From assembly GCA_946479615.1 (NCBI GenBank), contig CAMLGR010000025.1, forward strand, positions 1 through 39,216: DNA of 39,216 nt, given 5' to 3'. Position numbers and translations under genes: made by a program. The DNA comes from an uncultured Bacteroidota bacterium. GTDB taxonomy: Bacteria > Bacteroidota > Bacteroidia > Chitinophagales > Chitinophagaceae. The notes beneath the pieces are model-generated. The model was not told the DNA's origin, searched no databases, and saw nothing but the letters and a program-made list of their open reading frames with translations. How positions within the stretch are numbered: position 1 is the stretch's first letter; every line of letters starts with the position of its first letter. Of this stretch, positions 17,096-26,909 are shown in pieces.

Positions 17096-20000
17096 ATGTC
17101 TGATCAAAAACTGCTTGCCATTCTTTCTTTTCTATTGATCAATGCCGGCTTGTATGGCCAGGCAAAAAAAGATAAGAAATGGGATGTCAATAATCCTGAT
17201 GTGCCTAATCATGAAGTTTCTTTTACTGTTACCGAGGGCACCTGGATGAACCTGGATGTTTCTCCTGATGGAAAAGAAATTGTTTTTGACCTGCTGGGTG
17301 ATATTTATTCTATTCCTGCCGGCGGTGGTACCGCCAGGTTGTTACGAGGTGGTCATGCATTTGAAGTGCAGCCACGATATAGTCCCGATGGAAAAAAAAT
17401 ACTATTTACCTCCGATGCAGGAGGTGGTGATAATATCTGGTACATGAATGCTGATGGTACTAATGCCACACAGATCACGAAGGAAGATTTTCGCCTGGTG
17501 AATAATGGCACCTGGACACCGGACGGGCAATACATCATTGCCAAAAAACATTTTACATCGACGCGTTCACTCGGTGCCGGTGAAATGTGGTTATACCATA
17601 TCAGTGGCGGTAAAGGATTGCAACTGACGGTTCGGAAAAATAACCAGCAGGATGTAAATGAGCCCTGTGTATCACCGGATGGGCGTTATGTTTACTATAG
17701 CGAGGATATGTATCCCGGTGGATTTTTTCAATATAATAAAGATCCCAACAGCCAGATCTTCGTGGTGAAAAGATTTGATCGCGATAAGGGAAAGGTTGAG
17801 ACGGTTACCGGTGGTCCCGGCGGAGCGGTTCGTCCACAAATTTCTCATGATGGAAAATTAATGGCATTTGTAAAACGTGTCCGCACCCAATCGGTTTTAT
17901 ATATCCGCAACCTGGAAACGGCGGAAGAATGGCCGGTATATGATCAATTGACAAAGGATCAGCAGGAAGCATGGACTTTATTTGGAATCTATACCGGTTA
18001 TGCATGGATGCCGGGCGATAAACAAATTGTTATCTGGGCCGGTGGAAAGATCAGGAAAGTAGAAGTGGATGGCGTGAACCAGGCAACAGAAATTCCATTT
18101 ACGGCTGCTGTTAAACAACGCATCGATGAAGCGCCACGTTTTCAGCAGGAACTGAATCCTTCTTCTTTTACCGCGCATGTTATCCGTGAAGCGGTTACTT
18201 CTCCTGATGGGAAATGGCTGGTCTTTAATGCTGTTGGTTATTTATGGAAAAAGGAACTGCCTTCGGGAAAGCCGCAACGTATTACTACTGGCAGTGATTT
18301 TGAATTCGAACCTTCTTTTTCACCCGACGGAAAAACGATTGTGTATACTACCTGGAATGATTCGGCAGCAGGAACTATCTGTAAAGTAAATATGCAGGGT
18401 GTTGCCAAACCGGTAAAGATCAGTAAAACAAAAGCGATCTACCGGATGCCTTCCTTTTCGCCCGATGGTAAATGGATCGTTTTCCGCAAAGAAGATGGTG
18501 ATGATGTACTTGGACCTGCTTACACAGCAAAGCCCGGTATTTATTTACTGGCTGCCGATGGAAGCAAAGAAAGTTTTGTAAAAGAAGGAGTGGACAGGCC
18601 AGCCTTTAATAAAAGTGGTGACCGTATTTATTTCCAGGATGGTGATGGTATGAACCGCAGCTACGGAAGTTGTAAACCCGATGGAGAAGATGAACGCATT
18701 CATTTAAAAAGCACCTATGGCAGCCAGTTCACGGTATCGCCGGATGAGAACTGGATCGCCTTTGTCGATCTTTTTGAAGTGTATGTAGCTGCCTTTCCCA
18801 AAACCGGCAGAACGATCGATATTAGCAGCGGCACCAGTGATTTCCCTTTGAAAGTGGTATCGAAGGACGCCGGTATCAACCTGCAATGGTCGGCTGATAA
18901 TAAACAATTACATTATACACTGGGCGACCAGTACTATAGTATCAACCTCGATGAACGTTTTGAATTTATCGCTCATAAAGCTGATTCCTTATTTAAAGTT
19001 CCTGAAAAAGGGATCGATATCGGGCTGGAAGTGCCGGTTGATAAGCCCAAAGGGATTATTGCCTTTACCAATGCACGGATCATTACCATGAAAGGACAGG
19101 AAGTGATCGAGAATGGTACCGTGGTAGTAGAAGATAACCTGATCAGATCTGTAGGCAAAACGGGTGAAGTAATTATTCCTGCCGGTGCGAAACAAATCGA
19201 TTGTGCCGGTAAAACAATACTGCCAGGGTTTGTCGATGCCCATGCACACGGTAATCATTTCCGAAGTGGCATCACACCACAAAAGCACTGGCCCTATTAT
19301 GTAAACCTTGCTTTTGGTGTAACGACCATGCACGATCCTTCTGCCAACAGCGAAATGGTTTTTGCACAAAGCGAACTGGTAAAAGCAGGATTGATGACAG
19401 GGCCGCGTGTGTTTTCTACCGGCACTGTTTTATATGGCGCTGATGGTGATTTCAAAGCCGTGATCAACTCCATCGATGACGCGAGAAGCACATTACGCCG
19501 CACACAGGCATTCGGTGCCTTCTCTGTTAAAAGTTATAATCAGCCACGCCGCGAGCAACGCCAGATGATCATCCAGGCTGCGCGGGAATTGAAAATGGAA
19601 GTAGTACCTGAAGGTGGTTCTACCTTCTTTACAAATATCAGTATGATACTGGATGGACATACCACGGTCGAACATAACCTGCCTGTTGCCCCCTTGTTCG
19701 ATGATGTGATACAATTATGGAAGAATGCAAAGACAGCGTATACGCCTACATTGATCGTTTCGTATAATGCGCTGAGCGGCGAATATTACTGGTACCAGCA
19801 TAGCAATGTTTGGGAGAACGAACGCCTGCTCCGGTTTACACCAAGGGCAGTGGTTGATCCGCGTAGCCGTCACCGGGTGATGGCGCCCGAAGAAGAATAT
19901 GAGAATGGACATATTCTTATATCAAAATCGGCTAAAAAGTTAATGGATAACGGCGTGAGGGTAAATATGGGTGCGCATGGACAATTGCAGGGCCTGGGCG

Positions 20001-20347
20001 CACATTGGGAAATATGGATGATGCAACAGGGCGGCATGACCAATCACGAAGCATTGGAAACAGCCACGATCAATTCAGCTTTCAGCCTGGGTTTGGATAA
20101 ATGGATTGGCTCACTGGAAACCGGTAAACTGGCCGACCTCATCGTACTCGATAAAAACCCGCTGGAGAATATCAGGAATACGGAAAGCGTACATTATACA
20201 ATGGTAAATGGACGCTTGTTTGATGCGCAACTGATGAATGAGATTGGTAATTATAATAAAAGCAGGACCAAATTTTACTGGGAAGTAAATAAGAACGCAT
20301 ACAGCTTTCCGTGGCATGATATGACGCAGAGTACGGAGGAAGACTGA
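17096..20347 (+). CDS. Secreted TolB-propeller/amidohydrolase fusion protein
   Basis: 1083 residues with a probable signal peptide (LLAILSFLLINAGLYGQ). The first ~640 residues are a series of PD40/TolB-type blades, seen as repeated SPDGK motifs (VSPDGKEIVF, YSPDGKKILF, VSPDGRYVYY, FSPDGKTIVY, FSPDGKWIVF). From about 650 the metal-dependent amidohydrolase fold begins with TNARIITMKG and GFVDAHAHGNH, which holds the HxH metal ligands His716 and His718. Later come a Lys in FSVKSY, DGHTTVEH (His855 and His860), VNMGAHGQLQGLG, and a C-terminal TGKLADLIVLDKNPLENI. The barrel is related to imidazolonepropionase, dihydroorotase and prolidase enzymes. A periplasmic or outer-membrane peptide or cyclic-amide hydrolase is likely; the substrate is unknown. 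It converges on ade across a CTATGTG hairpin. Confidence 0.88.
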   Translation: MSDQKLLAILSFLLINAGLYGQAKKDKKWDVNNPDVPNHEVSFTVTEGTWMNLDVSPDGKEIVFDLLGDIYSIPAGGGTARLLRGGHAFEVQPRYSPDGKKILFTSDAGGGDNIWYMNADGTNATQITKEDFRLVNNGTWTPDGQYIIAKKHFTSTRSLGAGEMWLYHISGGKGLQLTVRKNNQQDVNEPCVSPDGRYVYYSEDMYPGGFFQYNKDPNSQIFVVKRFDRDKGKVETVTGGPGGAVRPQISHDGKLMAFVKRVRTQSVLYIRNLETAEEWPVYDQLTKDQQEAWTLFGIYTGYAWMPGDKQIVIWAGGKIRKVEVDGVNQATEIPFTAAVKQRIDEAPRFQQELNPSSFTAHVIREAVTSPDGKWLVFNAVGYLWKKELPSGKPQRITTGSDFEFEPSFSPDGKTIVYTTWNDSAAGTICKVNMQGVAKPVKISKTKAIYRMPSFSPDGKWIVFRKEDGDDVLGPAYTAKPGIYLLAADGSKESFVKEGVDRPAFNKSGDRIYFQDGDGMNRSYGSCKPDGEDERIHLKSTYGSQFTVSPDENWIAFVDLFEVYVAAFPKTGRTIDISSGTSDFPLKVVSKDAGINLQWSADNKQLHYTLGDQYYSINLDERFEFIAHKADSLFKVPEKGIDIGLEVPVDKPKGIIAFTNARIITMKGQEVIENGTVVVEDNLIRSVGKTGEVIIPAGAKQIDCAGKTILPGFVDAHAHGNHFRSGITPQKHWPYYVNLAFGVTTMHDPSANSEMVFAQSELVKAGLMTGPRVFSTGTVLYGADGDFKAVINSIDDARSTLRRTQAFGAFSVKSYNQPRREQRQMIIQAARELKMEVVPEGGSTFFTNISMILDGHTTVEHNLPVAPLFDDVIQLWKNAKTAYTPTLIVSYNALSGEYYWYQHSNVWENERLLRFTPRAVVDPRSRHRVMAPEEEYENGHILISKSAKKLMDNGVRVNMGAHGQLQGLGAHWEIWMMQQGGMTNHEALETATINSAFSLGLDKWIGSLETGKLADLIVLDKNPLENIRNTESVHYTMVNGRLFDAQLMNEIGNYNKSRTKFYWEVNKNAYSFPWHDMTQSTEED

Positions 20348-20352
20348 TTCCT

Positions 20353-20450
20353 CTATGTGAAACCTATGTTCCCTATGTGTCTATGTGGTAAGACTACGCC
20401 AGTCAGCTTTTTTACCACATAGGAACATAGGGAACATAGGTTTCACATAG
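20353..20450. repeat. CTATGTG-family hairpin, copy 2
   Basis: The left arm starts CTATGTGAAACCTATG at 20353, and the right arm ends TTTCACATAG at 20450. The loop region contains ACGCCAGTCAGCTTTTTTAC, which is identical in copy 3 at 36785-36872. It fills the gap between two convergent stop codons (20347 and 20453) almost exactly, so a bidirectional terminator role is likely. Confidence 0.9.
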
Positions 20451-20452
20451 AT

Positions 20453-22123
20453 TTATTTTACGAAAGAGAAAGAATCGCCATCAAACAGACCTTTATCACT
20501 TAGTTTGAGATGCGGTATTACCAATAACGCCATAAAGGAAAGTGTCATAAAAGGAGAACCGAGTGTGCTTCCCATTTCTTTCGACATCTTATCGATAGCT
20601 GTATACTTCTCTGCTACCGTGTAGCCATCTTCATTGCTCATCAATCCTGCTACCGGCAACGCCACTACCATTTGTTTATTCTTGCTCACGGCACTTACGC
20701 CGCCTTCTTTTTCAATAACCAGGTTGACGGCCTTGCAAATGCTTTCATCATCGACACCGACAGCAACGATATTATGACTATCGTGTGCTACCGAAGAAGC
20801 CAGCGCTCCTTCTTTCAACCCGAAATTTTTAATGAATGATCTGGCAACCGGTGCATTGCTGTAACGATTCACCACTACTATTTTCAGGATATCTTTCGAA
20901 ACATCAGTAAGTACTGTTCCATCTTTTACAGGTACTGGTTCCATCAGTTTATTGGTGATCAATTGTCCGTCCAATGCTTCTATGACTGGCACATGCGTAT
21001 AGCCTTCTGCTATCTCTATCGTTCCGCTCCCGATTTCTATACCGGCCGTGTTATATACAAAATCCCCGGGTTGTTTCTGGAGGCAGGAAAAATTATTAAC
21101 GATGCCCGCTTTTTTACTTTGGATATTTGATTGCTTATTTTCCGCTACCAGTTCCCCATCGATATAAGTTTTCGTTACTTCAAATTTTTTCAGATCCTTT
21201 ACGATGATGAAATCAGCAGGATCACCTTCTCTTAGCAATCCAATATCCAGCTTATAGTGAAGAACCGGATTTACACAGGCTGCCTGTAATACATTGAATA
21301 CATCGATCCCTTTGGCAACAGCACGTTCACAAAGCTGGTTGATATGTCCTGCTACTAAACTATCAGGATGTTTATCATCACTGCAAAACATCATATTATC
21401 AGCATGATCGTGTAACAGATCGGCCAGCGCTTCAAAATTCTTGGCGGCACTGCCTTCACGGATGAGGATCTTCATGCCATATTTTAATTTGTCGAGCGCT
21501 TCTTCTTTGGTAAAACATTCGTGATCGGTAGAAATGCCTGCATCGATATATTGTCTGGCCTGTTCACCTCTCAACCCCGGCGCATGACCATCGACCGGTT
21601 TTCCCAGGCGATGAGCTGCCGCAATTTTTTTCATCACTTCTTCATCTTTGTATAATACCCCTGGAAAATTCATCATTTCGCTCAGGTATTTGATCTCGTT
21701 GCGCTGCAATAATTTTTCTACGTCAGCAGCATCCAGGGCAGCGCCGGCCGTTTCGAAAATCGTAGCAGGTACACAACTGGGAGCGCCGAAGTTGAATTTG
21801 AAAGGAACTGTTTTTCCGTTAGCGATCATAAATTCCACGCCTTCCATGCCGCAGACATTCGCTATTTCATGCGGATCGCTGACCGTGCCTACGGTGCCAT
21901 GTACAACAGCCAGCCTTGCAAATTCGGAAGGGACCAGCATGGAGCTTTCGATATGAACATGACTATCGATAAAGCCGGGTAAGATATAACCTTTGGTAGT
22001 GATGGCAGCAGCATCAATCTCACGTATGGAAATGATCCGCCCGTTTTCAACTTTGATCTCAGCAGGAAAAATTTTCCGGCCCCGGATATCGGCCAGGTTG
22101 CCGCTTATAGTAAATGAGTGCAT
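20453..22123 (-). CDS. ade: Adenine deaminase
   Basis: 556 residues, within the normal size of bacterial Ade (about 550-600). It deaminates adenine to hypoxanthine in purine salvage. The metal-binding start of the amidohydrolase barrel is [20 protein letters not shown] (His55 and His57), followed by [34 protein letters not shown] and [11 protein letters not shown], all family landmarks. The C-terminal domain carries [13 protein letters not shown] and [12 protein letters not shown], specific to adenine deaminases and not to cytosine or adenosine deaminases. It is the first of a same-strand row with the desaturase, esterase and hydrolase genes, but gaps and function argue against one operon. 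A near-consensus -7 element (TACCTTTA on the minus strand) lies about 25 bases upstream of the start. Confidence 0.95.
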   Translation of the reverse strand: MHSFTISGNLADIRGRKIFPAEIKVENGRIISIREIDAAAITTKGYILPGFIDSHVHIESSMLVPSEFARLAVVHGTVGTVSDPHEIANVCGMEGVEFMIANGKTVPFKFNFGAPSCVPATIFETAGAALDAADVEKLLQRNEIKYLSEMMNFPGVLYKDEEVMKKIAAAHRLGKPVDGHAPGLRGEQARQYIDAGISTDHECFTKEEALDKLKYGMKILIREGSAAKNFEALADLLHDHADNMMFCSDDKHPDSLVAGHINQLCERAVAKGIDVFNVLQAACVNPVLHYKLDIGLLREGDPADFIIVKDLKKFEVTKTYIDGELVAENKQSNIQSKKAGIVNNFSCLQKQPGDFVYNTAGIEIGSGTIEIAEGYTHVPVIEALDGQLITNKLMEPVPVKDGTVLTDVSKDILKIVVVNRYSNAPVARSFIKNFGLKEGALASSVAHDSHNIVAVGVDDESICKAVNLVIEKEGGVSAVSKNKQMVVALPVAGLMSNEDGYTVAEKYTAIDKMSKEMGSTLGSPFMTLSFMALLVIPHLKLSDKGLFDGDSFSFVK

Positions 22124-22183
22124 AATGATTGCATTGGTAAGAATGCAATAAAGGTAAATGAATAGCTGTAATAAGTAAGGGGC

Positions 22184-23293
22184 TTAACTGATAGGGGTTT
22201 CGGCCATGGTCCGGCGATCGATCATCAGTTTTACCTGCGGTTCTGTATCGCTGAAGACTACTTTTTTCACTCTTTCTTTCATGAGTGCAATGGCTTCTTC
22301 ATCATTTTCAAAAGCATCATTGATGTTGACCATATTCGCTGCCAGCTTTTTATAGTTCTTCGTCATCAGGTAAATGAAGATGTGCAGGTAGTGTATGCCG
22401 TCGAATACAAACGATTTCTTTTCGGCAAATGTATTTTTCAGCTTTAGGAATTCAGCAGGAATATCCGTATAGTGCATACCTGGTCTCAGGTGATGAACGG
22501 TATGATAGCCATCGTTCCAGCAGGTATGATTGTATTTGGTATTGATGCAATTAATAGCGCTGGTAAAATTATCTTCCGGGTCATTGCGGTCAATGAATGA
22601 ATGTTGTGTCCAGTTACCCAGCATCATCACTACTCTTGCAAAGGCAAAGGGAATAATGAAGATCCAGAGTGTAGCATGGAGATTTACAAAACACATTCCC
22701 ACGCAAAATGCATAAAAAGATAATTCGCCATAGGAAAGACGCATATAGAGTTTCTTTCTCTTTCGGCTGAATAAATACATGAACGTATCGCGGAAACCTA
22801 AGAACAAAAAGCGGCTGACATATTTTAAAAAATCCCAGAGACTGTCACGGCGGTAGGCGAGTGTGCTGCTGGCATCATCGGGCATATTGTTCTCTACGTG
22901 GTGCATGGCCATGTGGTGAACAAAATAGGTTTCAGGTGTATGACCAAAAAACGGGCACACGCCCCATATCACCCAATTATAGATCCATGTATGTGATTTT
23001 TTAAACAGTTTACGATGGCTGATGCAATGCAGCATCAAACCAAAACGTCCTTTGAAATATAATTGGGAGAAATAGAAATAAGGAGCGTAGGCTAACCACC
23101 ACCAGCCACCTTTTAAAAGGGGCGTATACAGCAGCACGGCGATCGGTATGACCAGGATATGGATAGCAGTCAGCAGATGAATAAAGGGGAGATCCCTTTT
23201 ATCATTGATGTATTTCAACCAGAACTTTTCGTACCGGCTGTATTTTTCCTTTGGAATATAAATTGGATCTGTCAGTGTGGTCAGGACCTTCAT
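22184..23293 (-). CDS. Membrane fatty-acid desaturase family protein
   Basis: 369 residues with several hydrophobic segments (for example HILVIPIAVLLYTPLL and LWIFIIPFAFARVVMML). The three histidine boxes that bind the di-iron centre are present: HCISH within LMLHCISHRKLF, HHMAMHH within TYFVHHMAMHHVEN, and HTVHH within WNDGYHTVHHLRPGMHY. This is the arrangement of integral-membrane acyl-lipid desaturases and related hydroxylases, which introduce a double bond or hydroxyl into lipid chains with oxygen. The exact regiospecificity, or whether the substrate is a sterol- or carotenoid-like lipid, cannot be read. A perfect 18-base palindrome lies about 160 bases upstream and is a candidate operator. 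No electron-transfer partner gene is adjacent. Confidence 0.85.
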   Translation of the reverse strand: MKVLTTLTDPIYIPKEKYSRYEKFWLKYINDKRDLPFIHLLTAIHILVIPIAVLLYTPLLKGGWWWLAYAPYFYFSQLYFKGRFGLMLHCISHRKLFKKSHTWIYNWVIWGVCPFFGHTPETYFVHHMAMHHVENNMPDDASSTLAYRRDSLWDFLKYVSRFLFLGFRDTFMYLFSRKRKKLYMRLSYGELSFYAFCVGMCFVNLHATLWIFIIPFAFARVVMMLGNWTQHSFIDRNDPEDNFTSAINCINTKYNHTCWNDGYHTVHHLRPGMHYTDIPAEFLKLKNTFAEKKSFVFDGIHYLHIFIYLMTKNYKKLAANMVNINDAFENDEEAIALMKERVKKVVFSDTEPQVKLMIDRRTMAETPIS

Positions 23294-23450
23294 TCTGTGT
23301 TAATCAATTTTTTGCACTTTCCTGCCGGTATTACGGCAGAATGAGGGCATTGAAAAATATGACTGTTTTGGAAAACTGCGTTCAGGGTTGGGCGTGAAAT
23401 TACAGTTTACCCTCAAACATTCTTTACTTTTTTGGAAAATCTTCTGTTAC

Positions 23451-23468
23451 AAACGGTTATAACCGTTT
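23451..23468. promoter_or_regulatory. Perfect 18-bp palindrome upstream of the desaturase gene
   Basis: AAACGGTTATAACCGTTT is self-complementary over all 18 bases. It lies in the 229-base gap between the esterase gene end and the desaturase start, both minus strand. It lacks a loop and a T-run, so a protein-binding dyad fits better than a terminator. No binding protein is known. Confidence 0.4.
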
Positions 23469-23522
23469 AAAAGTATGTTTCGAATGTTAAATCCATGGAA
23501 TAGACCCGGATCAATAAAACGG

Positions 23523-24623
23523 TTATTTTTCAAGGAGTTTTTTCATGAAAGGTGCCAGTTCATTTGCCATTATTTCATGGTCAGCAATATCGGGATGATA
23601 ACCACAACCTTTGGGTACCATAGGATTAAACCGGAAGAGCTGGATAACCGGTTTACCGGGGTATTGATCCTGCGATCTTGCCTTGACAGTCTGCAGGCAG
23701 GCGAAAAGCAGGTCGCTTTTTGCGCCGGAAAGCATCGGGCTTGTCAATAATGCCACCTGTGTAACCGGGTAATGCTGGTAAATGGTTCCTATAAAATCGA
23801 TATAGTGCCGGATAAAAGCGGCAGAATCAAATGGCAGTCTTGGGTTCTTGCCATCGCCATCGGAAAAATCGTTGGTTCCCAAACAGATGCTGACCACATC
23901 AGGAGTATAGCGGTTGAAATCCCAGCGTTGCACACTATCGATTTCCAGGTATGCAGATTCGTAGACCTGTGGCATGGTCGGTTCAGTAGTGTTCCAGTTG
24001 CGATAGATGCCGATACCGGATACGGAACTCAGCATAAAATCAGCATCGAGTGAACGTGCCACGCGTGGTCCATAGGCCCAGTATGCATTGTGCTGGTCAT
24101 ACCATTTATTGGTGCCGCAGGGAATTTCTTTGGTGTCGTTTCCAAATCCACAGGTAATGGAGTTGCCGATAAATTCAATCTTTTTGCGGGCAGGATGGTC
24201 GGCGGCTTTCAACCCGGTTGCCTTTACTGCGGTTAATGCTACCTGCCCGTTATGGGATTCCGTGGCTTTGAATACACGTACAAGATGCGATGAATTATAA
24301 GCTGATGCCTTGATCGTAAAAGGTTTTGGAGCGGTGCCATCTACTTTCAGTCTTCCCTGGTATACATTATCGAGCTCAATAGAAACATAATTGTAATCCC
24401 CGGGAGAAGTAATATTCTTTATATAGATCACACAGGAATCTCTGGTGAAAGTAAACTCTGCATAGGAAGCCGAACCAATGAGGATGATATCGTTGTTATT
24501 ATCGATCAGCGTTCTGCCATAATAACCAATCGATGGATTCTGAGCGCTGGTATGTACCAGTTTCTTGTTGCTGTGACAGCCAATTAACAGCCATGATGCT
24601 AAAACGATCATCCTCTTTTTCAT
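23523..24623 (-). CDS. CE2-like SGNH/GDSL esterase lipoprotein
   Basis: 366 residues. The N-terminus has a lipoprotein signal with Cys16 (MIVLASWLLIGCHSNKK), so it is probably anchored on an outer-envelope face. Residues about 20-140 form a beta-rich domain like the N-terminal jelly roll of carbohydrate esterase family 2. The SGNH hydrolase part has block I with the catalytic Ser in KIEFIGNSITCGFGND, block III GTNDF in VVSICLGTNDFSDGD, and the catalytic His in GCGYHPDIADHEIMANEL. CE2 members commonly have an Asp before the tyrosine/tryptophan-His; here that place is Gly, but active CE2 enzymes with a Ser-His dyad are known. It probably removes acetyl groups from plant or bacterial polysaccharide. 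No glycoside hydrolase gene is adjacent. Confidence 0.85.
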   Translation of the reverse strand: MKKRMIVLASWLLIGCHSNKKLVHTSAQNPSIGYYGRTLIDNNNDIILIGSASYAEFTFTRDSCVIYIKNITSPGDYNYVSIELDNVYQGRLKVDGTAPKPFTIKASAYNSSHLVRVFKATESHNGQVALTAVKATGLKAADHPARKKIEFIGNSITCGFGNDTKEIPCGTNKWYDQHNAYWAYGPRVARSLDADFMLSSVSGIGIYRNWNTTEPTMPQVYESAYLEIDSVQRWDFNRYTPDVVSICLGTNDFSDGDGKNPRLPFDSAAFIRHYIDFIGTIYQHYPVTQVALLTSPMLSGAKSDLLFACLQTVKARSQDQYPGKPVIQLFRFNPMVPKGCGYHPDIADHEIMANELAPFMKKLLEK

Positions 24624-24689
24624 ATAGCAGAATATTTAGCTGAAAGATAACGAATAATAAAAATTCAATTACATAATCGTCTGCGTGTA

Positions 24690-24734
24690 ACTTTTCAATT
24701 CCTTATTTTTCATTCTTCATTTCTTATTTACACC
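24690..24734. repeat. Low-complexity tract similar to a repeat half-arm
   Basis: A run of TTCCTTATTTTTCATTC and TTCATTTCTTATTT words lies between the hydrolase end and the esterase start. It resembles the outer right arm of the hairpin at 9466-9636 without a matching left arm, so it may be a solo arm or just low-complexity DNA. Confidence 0.35.
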
Positions 24735-26290
24735 CTTCCACTCACACCCTTCCTCGTTTCCGGGTTATTCTTCGTATTCTCTGCCGTACTGTTCAAGAAA
24801 TTAACAGATACCGTATCGCCATCGAATATGCAGGTTACCTTATCACCATGAATCGATTCCACGAAACGAAGATTTAGCTGTAATGTCTTTTCATCGATCC
24901 AGGTAGCGGTGCCTGCTACTTTGGAAGGAACGTGAATACGTCCCGGTGACGGAAATGTATAGAGGGTGCTGTCCTGGTTGACCAGCCATTTTTCCCACCC
25001 GAGTTGAATCGTTTTTTCTCCTTTACCGGTTTTAACGGTCCATGTACAACCGGCAGGAGAGAATTTGAATTGCATGGATATTGCTCCGTAATCGTTACTA
25101 TCCAGTTTGAATAATTTGTTGTTGTACTTTGCTGCTAATGGAGAAGCAGGTTTGCCTTTGAATACGGGTAATGATAGCGAAGCGATCTCTTTTTTCATAG
25201 TGGCCACTGCTGCAGGATCTTCGGGCAACGGGCTATCTTTCATTGCAGGTAAAATATTTTCCCAGATCGTAGTCATTGATTTTTGCATATCCCAGCTTTC
25301 ACTTGTTACCGCTAATACGGCATCATATTGCGGCATAACAATGCAGAACTGTCCGAAGGCGCCATCGCCGCGGAAGAAGCCGGGTTTGCATCGCCAGAAC
25401 TGGTAGCCATACCCCTGCGACCAATCGCCGGTACCTGCCTGTGAACTGGTCTGGTATTTTGTCGCTTCTTCCACCCATGCAGCCGGCAGGATTTGTTTGG
25501 CATCCCATTTACCTTGCTGAAGATACATTTGTCCGAAGCGGGCGATGTCTTCTGTTTTGACACGCAATCCGTAACCGGCAGTATTCAATCCGTCGGGTGA
25601 TTTTTCCCAATCATATCCTTTAATGCCTAAGGGTTCAAACAGGCGTGGTGCGAGATATTCTTCGAGTGTTTTGCTGGTTACTTTATACAGGATAGCACCG
25701 AGCATATAGGTAGCGCCGGTATTGTAAAGAAAATGGGAACCGGGTTCAAAATTGACGGGTTGTGCGAGAAAAGCTTTGGGCCAGTTGGATCCTGCTTCTC
25801 TTAATTTCGGCATGGTATCATCTGCGTGACCGGTATTCATGGTGAGCAGGTGCCTGATCTTCATATGGGCCAGGTTATCGCTTACTGTAGCAGGCAGATC
25901 ATCGTTGAAAAAGGAAGTGACAGGATCTTCTATGCTGATCTTTCCTTCTGTGACCAGCATGCCGATAGCAGTGCTGGTAAAACTTTTTGATAAAGAATAA
26001 AGCGTGTGTTTGTATTGCGATTCAAATGGTTTCCACCAGCCTTCTGCAATTACATTGCCGTGGCGCAATAGCATGAAACTATGCCAGCCGATACCGGATG
26101 CATTGGCTGCTTTTATGAATTCGCGGATCGCCTGTGAGGATATCCCCTGTGATTCGGGACTTCTGCGCGGGAGTAGCACAGGTGCGGGCCATCCGATTAT
26201 TTTTTCGATACGGCTAAAAGCAGGTAACAGGCTTAGTCCAAGCATGCCTGTACCGGTTGTTTTAATAAAATTTTTTCTTGTAGAGTTCAT
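24728..26290 (-). CDS. Serine hydrolase, class C beta-lactamase/PBP fold
   Basis: 520 residues from the ATG at 26288-26290; a start four codons earlier (MICY) is possible but unlikely. The N-terminus STRKNFIKTTGTGMLGLSLLPAFS resembles a twin-arginine-like export signal, though with RK in place of RR. The catalytic SxxK is SLSK in HTLYSLSKSFTSTAIG, and the second motif is YNT in FLYNTGATYMLGAIL. A GAFGQF segment stands where the third KTG/HxG motif is expected. The last ~130 residues form an added beta-rich domain. The family includes EstB-type esterases, D-aminopeptidases and 6-aminohexanoate hydrolases. The segment GIGWHSFMLLRHGNVIAEGWW is common in this broad group. Substrate unknown; antibiotic resistance should not be assumed. 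Confidence 0.85.
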   Translation of the reverse strand: MNSTRKNFIKTTGTGMLGLSLLPAFSRIEKIIGWPAPVLLPRRSPESQGISSQAIREFIKAANASGIGWHSFMLLRHGNVIAEGWWKPFESQYKHTLYSLSKSFTSTAIGMLVTEGKISIEDPVTSFFNDDLPATVSDNLAHMKIRHLLTMNTGHADDTMPKLREAGSNWPKAFLAQPVNFEPGSHFLYNTGATYMLGAILYKVTSKTLEEYLAPRLFEPLGIKGYDWEKSPDGLNTAGYGLRVKTEDIARFGQMYLQQGKWDAKQILPAAWVEEATKYQTSSQAGTGDWSQGYGYQFWRCKPGFFRGDGAFGQFCIVMPQYDAVLAVTSESWDMQKSMTTIWENILPAMKDSPLPEDPAAVATMKKEIASLSLPVFKGKPASPLAAKYNNKLFKLDSNDYGAISMQFKFSPAGCTWTVKTGKGEKTIQLGWEKWLVNQDSTLYTFPSPGRIHVPSKVAGTATWIDEKTLQLNLRFVESIHGDKVTCIFDGDTVSVNFLNSTAENTKNNPETRKGVSGRV

Positions 26291-26456
26291 ATAGCAAATC
26301 ATTTAAGGTAAGTGAAAAGGCAGGTGCTATAAAAATAGGAATTTGAAAGGGCTTATCAATCAGGAAAGCAGGGTTTGTTAAGAAAGTATCAAGCTGAATG
26401 GAAATAAAATATAACTCGAATGTTTGTTTGGGTGGAAATGTAATAAGGGTAGTTGC

Positions 26457-26707
26457 AGGTTTCACGCGGCGGGCGCAGTGGAGTATGATTTCTGTTGATT
26501 ATAATAACGTTTATATTGTTGTCTCGTGCTATGGAACACGGATAAATAGATACGATTTGTTAGTATCCTCATACATGAGATCCGCTTATTATCCGTTCAT
26601 CAAATTTGATCCGTGTTCTATATCCTGTTTCTCCAATCACCGGGTAGCCCGGACCTCGTTGTATTGCTCAAATAGTTATGATTGCCGCCGCCCGCCGCGT
26701 GAAACCT
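26457..26707. repeat. Nested palindromic element (GC-rich outer arms, AATAGAACACGGAT-type inner arms)
   Basis: The outer arms, 26457-26475 and 26689-26707, are a perfect 19-base inverted repeat (AGGTTTCACGCGGCGGGCG). Inside it, 26531-26543 (ATGGAACACGGAT) and 26609-26621 (ATCCGTGTTCTAT) form a second inverted pair, the same ends as the composite repeat at 12829-13226. The GC-rich arms stand out from an AT-rich interior. No coding frame of note is inside. It occupies most of the first half of the 620-base stretch between the hydrolase gene and the small peptide gene; 26303-26456 holds nothing I recognise. Confidence 0.8.
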
Positions 26708-26834
26708 CATCATAAAATCATCAATTTCCCAATTATCATTTCGACAACTTTACTATCTCCTGTTAATCATACTACTTCAATATTTTTTATCATAGATCCC
26801 GTGCATTTTACGGAGGGAAATAACATTTGACAAG

Positions 26835-26849
26835 GGTAGATATCCTACC
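26835..26849. promoter_or_regulatory. Short dyad upstream of the 25-residue peptide gene
   Basis: GGTAG and CTACC flank ATATC, giving a 15-base dyad 61 bases before the small reading frame at 26910. A TTTGACA word lies just before it. It may be an operator or part of a promoter; no clear -7 element is visible. The rest of 26708-26909 holds nothing I recognise. Confidence 0.3.
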
Positions 26850-26909
26850 AGAACAGGCTTGCTTTGGCATCATTTTTAGCCCTTAATTGTCTCACTTAAA
26901 TCCCTACTT

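Noticed and set aside
24728..26290. Beta-lactamase resistance gene
   Set aside because: The SxxK/YxN fold is shared by many esterases and peptidases; the protein is far longer than class C beta-lactamases and has an extra C-terminal domain.
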